From assembly GCA_027922465.2 (NCBI GenBank), contig BQMF02000269.1, forward strand, positions 547,700 to 611,699: 64,000 nt of DNA. The letters are read 5' to 3'. A model generated the notes under the pieces. The model ran no database searches. It worked only from the letters and a program-made list of their open reading frames with translations, and was not told where the DNA came from. Each line of letters begins with the position of its first letter. Position 1 is the stretch's first letter. The DNA is from Turritopsis dohrnii. Taxonomy: Eukaryota; Cnidaria; Hydrozoa; Anthoathecata; Oceaniidae. This document shows, in pieces, positions 55,654-64,000 of the stretch. A program made the translations under genes and the position numbers.

Positions 55654-55849
55654 TTCCTGCGAAGCTTCGATCAGTGTTTTCAAGATGGCGACGTTGCTCG
55701 CAATGTTGTTGTTGTGATTAAAAAATTATCTGTTTTGTTTGGTCATTTAGGCATAACTACTAGTGTTTTTATTAATGAATTCTAAGATAGTAGTTTATTT
55801 AGAATGTTTTGAGAGTAATTTATGTTTTTGAAGGAGGTAAGCTTTAAGG

Positions 55850-56432
55850 TTTTTAGTACGTGTATGAAATATAAATAATCTGCGCTCTTTGCTCCCCTTT
55901 TTCTTTTGATAGGTGGCATCCGATGCTGGAGGGAAAAACCAGTAAAATGTCTTTATGTGAGCCTTAAGAATCTAAATTTCTAATCACAAAGATGTTAAAT
56001 AAGTTATAAAAATATTTAGCTTTACAGAATCCCAATTTCAGAATAACAAAAATGTGTCCAGATTTATCTGTCTGCAGGAAAAACAAAACAGTCTGTTGGT
56101 CTCACTTATTCCAAAACACCGGGAGAACATTGTTCATTTCAGTCCAACATTGCACGTTTGCCCAACATTGCACGTTTGCCCAACATTGGTTGGAACAGCC
56201 CTAAATACAGCCCTAAATACACGCGGGACATTAGGGAACATAAACAGCATGTTGCCCTAATGTGGTGGAGCAATAGGGCAACAATGCAACATGAGGGCAA
56301 AAGTATGAAGCAATGGGGCTAAAATGGTAGACGAACAGTGAGGACGAATCTGAAGCGCTCCTGCCTTAACCTCTTATTTATCAATCTAATCTTCGAATAT
56401 CTACTCTAATCTCCTCTTAAATCATCTCGAAT
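55850..56432. repeat. Short tandem repeats before the next LINE
   Basis: No gene. 56144-56179 holds two exact copies of an 18-bp unit (CCAACATTGCACGTTTGC) and a partial third. AGCCCTAAATAC occurs twice at 56197-56220. From about 56340 the sequence is probably the 5' UTR of the LINE ORF1 that starts at 56433. Confidence 0.55.
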
Positions 56433-57287
56433 ATGGACATAGAACTACTTTACTCACTTAAGAATGAAATTATTCAAATAATTACAGAGAAATGCAACGT
56501 TATCAACAACAACATCAGTGAGTTCCGATCACACATAGGCATTGAAATTAAAAGCATTAAAGACACTGTCTCTGCCCTGGATGATAGAATACAGGAAAAT
56601 GAAACCAAGGTACTCATCATGGATGAAAGATTACAAGAAAGTGAAAGAAATCTACTCAACATGACCGTAACTGTTGCTACCCTCCAACAAAAAAATGACA
56701 TGATGGAAGAAAAAATATCAAGGTTTCAGTCAGCAATCTTGAACCTGGAAAACAAAACTCACACCACAGATACAGTGTTGAATGACCAGGTAAATCGGAA
56801 CCTCCGGAATACACTCATCTTCAGAGTTGTCCGTGAACACGCAAATGAATCTTGGTCTGATACACGAAAAGCACTTGCCTAATATCTAGCCAAAATAAAC
56901 ATGTCAAAGAAAAATGCTAGAGATATCGAAGAAGATTTGGACAGGGTCCACAAACCACCTAAATCCGATGATCCATCTGATGGAAGACACCGACCCATCT
57001 ACGCCCGATTTATCTCCTGGCAGAGTTCCCAGTATTATCGAAGCCTTGTTATCAAGAACAATGTGTCTCTTAAGAACTCTAACAAACAGCCCTCAGTCTA
57101 CGTAGACCAGATGTATTCCAAAGAGACAGCAGCAAGAAGGAAACTGGCTCTTGAAGAACGTGCTAGTCTCAAAGAATCAGGAGAAACGGCTAAGATGTAT
57201 GTCAAATTCCCTGCGACCCTGATGGTGTTCAGAGGTGACAAGTATGTTATACACAAACAATTTGAAACATTTTTATCACGAATTTGA
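56433..57287 (+). pseudogene. LINE ORF1 (coiled coil + RRM-like), one stop
   Basis: It starts MDIELLYSLKNEIIQIITEK. A long coiled coil covers about residues 15-110 (IQENETKVLIMDERLQESER, ATLQQKNDMMEEKISRF). The core RNLRNTLIFRVVREHANESW follows. A TAA stop at 56881-56883 interrupts the frame, which then continues in phase (INMSKKNARDIEEDLDRVHK, RPIYARFISWQSSQYYRSLV), ending FRGDKYVIHKQFETFLSRI at 57285. The 'NTLIFR...HR/VHK...PIYARF' order is that of LINE ORF1 RNA-binding proteins. One nonsense change only. It is followed by an RT that lacks an endonuclease. Confidence 0.8.
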
Positions 57288-57425
57288 CTTCCAGCTTTAT
57301 TTTTTGTCCTATAATCTAAAAACCATACTAGATATACTTCCTATTATCCTGGCAGGAACGCTATCTGCCATGTTCTCACCAGTCTGAGAACTCTTGTTTG
57401 TATATTTTTTGCTATATAACCCTTA

Positions 57426-58769
57426 TTGCAAAACCCTTCTTGCAAAAATAACTATAGGCCTGTCAGTAAATTGAGTAGCACATCTAAAATATTTGAACGT
57501 ATATTATATGATCAAATACGTAGTTTTATGGATGGTAAACTCTCTCCTTTCTTATCGGGTTTTCGCAAGGGGTATAGCAGCCAACATGTTTTACTCCACA
57601 TGCTGGAATCGTGGCATAAAGATCTCGACAAAAAAAATGCTGTAGGAGTGTTATTAATGGATTTGAGTAAAGCATTTGACTGCATTGATCATAATCTATT
57701 AATAGCGAAACTACATGCTTATGGTTTTTCTAAGAAGGCTCTCTGTCTGATAAAAAGTTATCTCAGTGGTAGATCTCAAAGAGTGGGAATCAATGGTTTT
57801 TATAGCATGTGGCTTGAGATTATTAGTGGTGTACCACAAGGATCAATTCTTGGGCCCTTATTGTTTAATATTTTTATCAACGATCTTATGTTTATTTTTA
57901 ATGAGAGAACTGATGCTCGCATATGCAACTTCGCAGATGATAACACACTCTATACATCCGGAAAGAAATTTGAAGACATTAAGTTTCATTTGGAAAAATC
58001 TTTCTCAACAGTCAGTACTTGGTTTTCCAACAATGGGCTTCAGTTAAATGCTGATAAATGTAAACTGCTCATCCTTGGAAAATCAAAGAATGTAGATATA
58101 TTTACATTGAATCTGGGAAATATTATTGTGAAAGAGTCACAACATGTAAAATTGTTAGGCATTGTTCTTGACAATCAGCTTTCTTTCAATGAGCATGTGC
58201 GCCCTCTATGCAAGAGGGCTAATGCCAAGATCAATGCACTGAAACGTTTATCACCCTATTTATGTCCATATAAACGTCGTATTATTTCCAATTCATTTAT
58301 TTTTAGTAATTTCAATTATTGCCCACTTATATGGGGTTTTTCTAATAGATGCTTATTGCATAAAATTGATACCATCCATGACCGGACGGATAGGCTTTTA
58401 TGTGATACGTCTAAAGGAAATAACAAATTCAGCATTCATGACAAATTTTGCAGGTTATTACTGAAGGAAGTCTTTAAGACCAAACATGGCATGAATCCCT
58501 CCTACATGAATGATGTTTTTGAATTTAAAGACACAATATATAATTTACGGTCGTCAAATCCCCTAAAACGGAAGAAAATTCGTACATCAATACACGGTTT
58601 ACAAACTGTTTCTTATATTGCAGCAATGTTATGGGAGAATCTTCCTAACTCGTGTCGAAATGCTTCGTCTTTGCCTCTTTTCCAACGAGAACTTGATAGC
58701 ATCCCACATATACAGTGCAACTGCCGTCTCTGTGCCACATACATATATAGACTAGGTTATGTAAACTAG
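57426..58769 (+). CDS. LINE reverse transcriptase, open frame lacking endonuclease
   Basis: A 447-codon open frame. It reads NNYRPVSKLSSTSKIFERIL, SPFLSGFRKGYSSQHVLLHM and GVLLMDLSKAFDCIDHNLLI (motif A). Then come SGVPQGSILGPLLFNIFIND (motif B), RICNFADDNTLYTSGKK (motif C, FADD) and FSNNGLQLNADKCKLLIL. The C-terminal block has VKLLGIVLDNQLSFNEHVRP and the family tail (YNLRSSNPLKRKKIRTSIHG ... SYIAAMLWENLP). No stop or frameshift until 58767, so RT motifs are intact. The N-terminal endonuclease that should precede it is missing. The frame starts just before 'NNYRPVS' after a non-coding gap (57290-57425), so this is a deletion derivative, probably of the same LINE as the ORF1 upstream. Confidence 0.9.
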   Translation: MQNPSCKNNYRPVSKLSSTSKIFERILYDQIRSFMDGKLSPFLSGFRKGYSSQHVLLHMLESWHKDLDKKNAVGVLLMDLSKAFDCIDHNLLIAKLHAYGFSKKALCLIKSYLSGRSQRVGINGFYSMWLEIISGVPQGSILGPLLFNIFINDLMFIFNERTDARICNFADDNTLYTSGKKFEDIKFHLEKSFSTVSTWFSNNGLQLNADKCKLLILGKSKNVDIFTLNLGNIIVKESQHVKLLGIVLDNQLSFNEHVRPLCKRANAKINALKRLSPYLCPYKRRIISNSFIFSNFNYCPLIWGFSNRCLLHKIDTIHDRTDRLLCDTSKGNNKFSIHDKFCRLLLKEVFKTKHGMNPSYMNDVFEFKDTIYNLRSSNPLKRKKIRTSIHGLQTVSYIAAMLWENLPNSCRNASSLPLFQRELDSIPHIQCNCRLCATYIYRLGYVN

Positions 58770-58918
58770 TATTTTTAATGTGTTTTTAAGTTTTTATGAT
58801 AGTCGATTTAAATTAGCCATTAGGCTAACTTTTTATTTTGATTTATTGGATTTTATTTACTATACAATTGTATCGACTTTAAATAAAGAGAAATAAATAA
58901 ATAAATAAATAAATAAAT
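58770..58918 (+). repeat. LINE 3' UTR with AAAT tail
   Basis: AT-rich 3' sequence ending in AATAAAGAG and about eight ATAA units (58891-58917). The internal blocks differ from the 3972/26072/47956 end family, so this is a different LINE family. Confidence 0.75.
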
Positions 58919-59297
58919 TTATCAGCTACTATACTAACACTTCTTGGGAACTTTCTATAAAATACTCCTTCTTTATACCTACATAATCTCACCACTTTCT
59001 GTGACAAGTAGTGTGTAGTTTTTTAGTTTTTTTGGTATATAACTGATCCCTTTCAGTTCTTTTATCTTCTTCCTCCCCAATATTCACCCATTTTATCGGT
59101 CTAAAGCTTGATCAAATTCCTCACCCCCTCTCTCCTCTTATCTAATACATCTACAACTCTCCTCTATTAATTCAACTTAACACTTTATTTCTCCTATCTT
59201 TCTACTAATCTTTCTACTATCTTTCTATTAATTCAACTTAACACTTTACTTCTCCTATCTTTCTACCTTTTAAAACATAACCTGTTTTAAATCATTT
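58919..59297. other. No gene; pyrimidine-rich 5' region of next LINE
   Basis: Rich in TTCTACTATC and CTCCTATC words repeated two to three times (59185-59270). Probably the 5' UTR of the LINE that starts at 59298. Confidence 0.4.
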
Positions 59298-62030
59298 ATG
59301 CCTATGAAGTTTCCTTGTGGTAAATGCTCTCGTCCAGTTGCTAAAACTCACCTGGGAATTCAATGTGATATTTGTTTATTTTGGGTCCATATCAAATGTA
59401 ATAACACTTCCAAGTCTGAATATAATAAACTTATTGACGATGATTCCACATGGTTCTGCCAGACCTGCTTTAACTCTGAAGTTCCGCTTAATAGCATAAC
59501 AGATGAAGACCTCTAACTGACACTACAAGGTAAGATAATTGAAAATTTATCTGCCATTGACCCGTCCTTCGGTCATCATGTTCAGTTCTTCAGAGATATT
59601 GAGACTGCCCTTCAACAAACTGAAATGGATCTCGAAATTAGCTGTCCCTACCTAACATTGAGTGAACTAAACAAACAAAAAGGAATTACTGACCCTACTC
59701 TATCTGTCCTACATCTAAATATTGCTTCTCTCCATATGCATCATGATGAACTTAAAACACTCTTAAAACATTGTGACCTAAACTTTAAATTTATCGGAAT
59801 TACAGAAACTGGCTTCAATGATGATGCAAAAGCAAAGAATTCGAACCCCATTGACAACTATAAACATTATGACCGTTGAACTGAGTCTTCCAGAGGAGGC
59901 GCACGTCTCTATGTCTCTAAAGAAATCCACACTATTCGTAGACCAGATCTTCAATTTTATAAACCTGCAGGAACTGAGTCTATAATAAGGGAAGTGATAA
60001 GAAAGAACAACAAAAACTTTATCATAGCTTGCATATATAAACATCCGAATATGGATGCATCAGAATTTAACCTCTTGTACTCTAATCTACTGAATAAAAT
60101 TTTGACCGAGGACAAAAAAAAGATAATTATGGGGGATTTTAATTTTGACCTCCTAAAAGTGGACACAAAACCACACATTGATGAATTTCTACAAACAAAT
60201 CTATCACATTTCTTTAAACCTTTTATTACAAGACCTACCCGTATAACTCCTATAACACTCTTAAACCCTTATTGACAATATTTTTTCTAATTTTGTTGTT
60301 AATGAATTCAGCACTGGAAACCTTATATGCTCCATGTCTGACCATCTAGCTCAATTTCTAAAAATTGACACTTGCAAACCCCAAAAAACCAAAATCTCCC
60401 GTAGAAATTACAACAGTTTTAATCGAGAAAATTTCTTATTAGATTTCTTGGTAATCCCATGGGAAAATCTTTTCTCTAACAAAAGCCCCGATGAAAAATT
60501 AACCATTCTTATCAAAAAAACAAACTCTGTTATTGACATTCATGCCCCACTAAAAACTACTTGGAAAAAAAGAAAAAAACCCCTCCAAACCCTGGATGAC
60601 TGGAGGATTACTAAAATCTATTGAAAAAAGAAACATCCTTCACAAGAAATTTCTTAAAACTAAAAAACAAGAAACGAAAACCCAAAAACATGCTGCATTC
60701 AAAAAATATCGTAATCTTCTCACTAAACTTCTGAGAGCTAGCAAAGATAATTACCATAAGGATTATTTTACAGAGCACAAATATGATCTTCGCCTAATTT
60801 GGAAAGCAATACATGAGATAACTGCCAGTAAACCCCAAAACAACCAGAACCAAGGTCCAAAACTTTTATTACATAATGGTAGGCAAATTACAGATGAAGA
60901 AGAAATAGCTAAAACTTTTAATGACTTCTATGGGTCAATTGCTCAAGAAACCAAGGACAAAATTCCAAACACAAACAAATCCTTCCTTGACTATCTCAAA
61001 AACCCGAATCCAAACTCAATTTTCCTCTCGCCCACGTCTCCTATTGAAGTAAAAAAGCTGATACTCGAACTGAACTCTAAAAAGCTGTAGGCCCAAACAG
61101 GGTTCTGTACTTGGTCCTCTTCTCTTTTTATTATATATTAACGACCTCCATAAATGTATCGAATACTCAAAAACAATCCACTTTGCTGATGACACAAGCC
61201 TCGTCTGTCAAGATAAATCCCTTAAGAAACTGAATAAAAAAGTAAACAGAGACTTAGCCCTTCTTCTTCACTGGTTGAGAGCTAACAGAATTAACTTGAA
61301 CACATCAAAAACCGAAATAGTTTTGTTCCGAACTAAACGAAAATCAATTTATAACAAACTTAATTTCAGACTAAGCGGGGAAAAAATGGAACTTCCGACT
61401 CATGTCAAATATCTAGGAGTTACAATAGATAAATACCTTTCATGGGACAAACAACTGTTTAACCTCAACCTAAAACTCTCTCGCACAATAGGTATATTCT
61501 CAAAATTACGTCACTACTTCAGCTACATAACTCTGTTATCAGTATACTATGCACTTATAGACTCCCAAATCAATTATTGTCTTTTAGCAATGGGTTACAT
61601 CACTATTACAAACTTAAACAAAATAGAAAAGCTTCAAAATAAAGCACTTAGAATTATTCACTTCAAATCTCTTAGGGAATCTGCAAAACCTCTTTTCATC
61701 AATGCCAGGATTCTTCCTATTTCCAAGCAACGAAAACTTCTAAATTGCCTTTTTGCTTTTGACTATCTTAAAAATAAACTACCTAAATATTTCCAATTTT
61801 TTTTAAATCCACTGGTGATTATCATCAGCATTCCACAAGGGCATCTGGACGTGAACTCGAAATTAGGACAACAAATACGGTAAGATTCGGTACATATAAC
61901 ATATCTAATTCTATTTCTAGAGACTGGAACAACTTGTATAAACACATCTCTGCTGATTTGGATAAAATATCAAAACCAACCTTCAAACAACATCTTAAAT
62001 CATACATTTTAACTGAGTTCGCATCATAAA
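59298..62030 (+). pseudogene. LINE ORF2 with internal RT deletion
   Basis: The N-terminal PHD-like finger reads CGKCSRPVAKTHLGIQCDIC ... FWVHIKCN ... WFCQTCF, followed by a stop at 59514. The endonuclease has LSVLHLNIASLHMHHDELKT, FIGITETGFND, RGGARLYVSKEIH, IYKHPNMDASEFN, MGDFNFDLLK and SDHLAQFLK. The linker contains LRASKDNYHKDYFTEHKYDL and FNDFYGSIAQETKD. At about 61085 AVGPN jumps directly to the GSVLGPLLF-type block, so most of the RT fingers and motif A are deleted. FADDTSLVCQ follows, then RANRINLNTSKTEIVLF, VKYLGVTIDKYLSWDKQLF and a tail to about 62030. Shifts at 59879, 60275 and 60620. Related to the LINE at 15277 (KNPN-x(1-3)-S block). Confidence 0.88.
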
Positions 62031-62444
62031 TTACTTTTCTCCTCCTCCTTGCTTGTTTCTTTCCTCCCATCTACTCTCTCGTTTCCTCTCTACTTCCTTC
62101 TTTCTCTTTTCAGATACCAAAAATCTCGAAAACTGCACTTAAGTGCCACAATATGTGCGTTTCCCTCTGTCAGTTTTATGAAAAGTTTTGGGTTCCCTTG
62201 ATATCCTCTAGCACAAGCTATTTTTCTTGGGTTTTCCCATCATTTATCTTATTTATAAAAATAGCCATTTTACTTTGCATAATATTTTGTCTATCTACTC
62301 GACTTATATAGGAAATATTAGTCTTATTTAGGAAAAAAGAAAAAAAACTGTATATATAATATTTTTAACCTGTACTTAAGTCTTATCTCTCCCAAAAGAA
62401 GATGTATATATATGCATAGTTTATTAGGTCTATAATTGAACTTG

Positions 62445-63317
62445 TCTATATATTAATAGCCGATTCTCTGTCTGTCTGTCTGTCTGTCTGTTTGTTTGTT
62501 TGTTTGTAAGTCACGCAGAATGGTAGATTGAGTTGTGAGCGAAATTATTTCTTTTTTTGTGTGCGACGTGAGTTCGAAACAAATACATTGCAACCCCCAA
62601 TCGCACGTGACTTTTTTTGGCTGATGAACTAATAGGAATAACGTTTTGTTTTTATTATTATTGTTAGTTTTATATTTCACGTTGACTTGGCTTTGAAAAC
62701 AGTACATCAACTAAATACAAAGAAATTAACTGATTAATCGTTTTGGACATAAAAGCAGCAGTGGCGGAACGTGGCAGCATGTGCGGTTTACCAGTGTATC
62801 CTAACGTACCTTTGCCTGACTGTCTGGGACGGGTGAACTTTTTTTCGAGCAATCAAAATGTTTAAAAACCGATAGGTAAAAAACGAGTATCATGATACAA
62901 AATATTTTTTTTTTTGCTTTTGTCTTAATAGTTGTCTTAATTTCTTTTAATCGATTTCTTTCAATCTATTTTAATCAGATCGAACGTTTTTTTTTTTATT
63001 CACTTTATTCATTTAGCACGTGCCTTTTTCTCTCTCCTCCCGTGTGATCTTTTTAAAAAGAAAAACCATTTCCCCCTTACGTTTGATAGCACCCATGTTA
63101 CAGCGCGTAACGTTTTTAAAACAAAAGCTAATAAAAAGTTGAAGTTTCCTCTCTCTACGTTTTGCGTGTATTGTTACACTGATAGAAGATTGGTTTTACC
63201 AGAGGTTGTGACTTCGAATCTGCTTCTGGTTGAACACAAGTTGTACAAGACGTTTATAGATACAGTCATACAGAGCTGGTGGACAAGGGCGGCGAGCGAC
63301 GCTGCCTTGGCGCCTAG
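62445..63317 (+). mobile_element. Complete non-autonomous Helitron, 873 bp
   Basis: It starts TCTATATATTAATAGCCGAT with (TCTG)n(TTTG)n and ends in the GGCGGCGAGCGACGC block, an imperfect hairpin and CTAG at 63314-63317. No coding capacity for Rep/helicase. It is followed without a gap by another copy. Confidence 0.82.
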
Positions 63318-64000
63318 TCTATATTTTAATAGCCGATTCTCTGTCTGTCTGTTTGTTTGTTCGTTTGTTTGTAAATCACGCAAAATGGTAGATTACGTTG
63401 TGAGCGAAATTATTTCTTTTTTTGTGTGCGACGTGAGTTCGAAGCAAATACACTGCAACCCCAATCGAACGTGACTTTTTTCGGCTGATGAACTAATAGG
63501 AATATAACGTTTTGTTTTTATCATTATTGTTAGTTTTATATTCCACGTTGACTTGGCTTTGAAAACAGTACATCAACTAAATACAAAAAAACTAACTGAT
63601 TTAACATTTTGGAAAAAAAGCAGCAGTGGCAGAACGTGGCAGCATGTGGGGTTTACCAGTGTATCCTAACGTAACCTTGCCTGACTGTCTGAGACGGGTG
63701 AACTTTTTTTCGAGCAATCAAAATGTTTAAAAACCGATAGGTAAAAAAAGAGTATCATGATACAAAATATTTTTTTTTGCTTTTGTCATTATAGTTGTCT
63801 TAATTTGTTTTAATCGATTTCTTTTAATCTATTTTAATCAGATCGAACGTTTTTATGATTCACTTTATTCATTTAGCGCGTGCCTTTTTTCTCTCCTCCC
63901 GTGTGATCTTTTTAAGAAGAGAAACCATTTCCCCCTTACGTTTGATAGCACCCATGTTAGAGCGCGTAACTTTTTTAAAACAAAAGTTAATAAAAGTTGA
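63318..64000 (+). mobile_element. Second Helitron copy, directly abutting, cut by window end
   Basis: It starts TCTATATTTTAATAGCCGAT at the base after CTAG of the previous copy. The next about 680 bp follow the first copy closely with scattered differences, including the AACCCCAATCGAACGTGACT line and the pyrimidine-rich CTCTCCTCCCGTGTG line. The 3' end lies beyond the window. Confidence 0.82.

Larger units (their letters stand above)
51048..55847. mobile_element. Full-length Kolobok-type transposon with two convergent genes
   Basis: TTAA target duplications are at 51048-51051 and 55844-55847. The termini AGCTTACCTCC (51052-51062) and GGAGGTAAGCT (55833-55843) are inverted. A second, perfect 26-bp inverted pair lies inside: ATGATGACGTCAGAGCGGTA... 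at 51261-51286 and 55628-55653. TTAA duplications plus a THAP-bearing transposase fit Kolobok. The interior is 4792 bp and holds a plus-strand P2X7 C-terminal-like gene and a minus-strand transposase, tail to tail. The two genes end facing each other near 52225 and 52305. Confidence 0.92.

Noticed and set aside
63190..63230. Pol III B-box-like word suggesting a tRNA-derived SINE
   Set aside because: The word GACTTCGAATC has no matching A box or tRNA fold upstream, and the region is fully explained as Helitron body.

Overview
The window looks like a piece of an AT-rich invertebrate animal genome. A cnidarian is my best guess, from the mix of element families, but the sequence alone does not prove it. 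I see no bacterial operons, rRNA, tRNA or CRISPR array. Almost every coding stretch belongs to a transposable element (TE) or a TE-derived gene, most of them broken, and several are nested inside one another.

Layout. 1-1384: truncated copy of a Kolobok-type DNA transposon. 2462-4080: LINE reverse transcriptase (RT) remnant with its tail. 4085-4427: integrase-like remnant. 4676-5292: unknown minus-strand ORFs. 5321-6330: two Helitron-type 3' ends (minus). 6429-9881: minus-strand Penelope element (RT end plus GIY-YIG endonuclease) split by a 2.7-kb insertion. 9991-13145: piggyBac element with a clear right end. 13142-13800: minus copy of a repeat met again at 34228. 13811-18068: LINE with ORF1 and a PHD-like/endonuclease/RT ORF2, hit by a Helitron. 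18550-26187: second LINE, split by a 4.3-kb hAT element (21008-25294). 26190-28952: decayed integrase plus protease-like gene. 29098-31874: recombinase-like fragment and pieces of three LINEs. 31880-34227: no recognisable gene.

34228-39694 is a nested stack. A repeat holds a pogo/Tigger-type transposon, which itself holds a 2.0-kb non-autonomous element and a 560-bp MITE. Removing both insertions with one target duplication each leaves a continuous 468-codon transposase frame. 39795-42346 is a minus-strand LINE whose ORF2 starts with a signal-like segment and a 2A peptide motif. 43993-51034 is a multi-exon gene joining a Ginger/KRBA2-type integrase to a ubiquitin-specific-protease (USP)-like domain, with an unrelated antisense gene in one intron. 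51048-55847 is a full-length Kolobok-type transposon (TTAA duplications). It carries two convergent genes: a P2X7 C-terminal-domain protein and a THAP transposase. 56433-62030 holds two further LINEs, and 62445-64000 two Helitrons joined end to start.

How the parts work together. The Kolobok element has two genes entering from opposite ends, each about 150-180 bp inside a terminal region that shares a 26-bp inverted segment with a CRE core. The integrase/USP gene occurs twice in the window, in different states of decay, which supports a real pairing of the two activities. The remaining elements are mostly independent insertions whose target duplications give their relative order.
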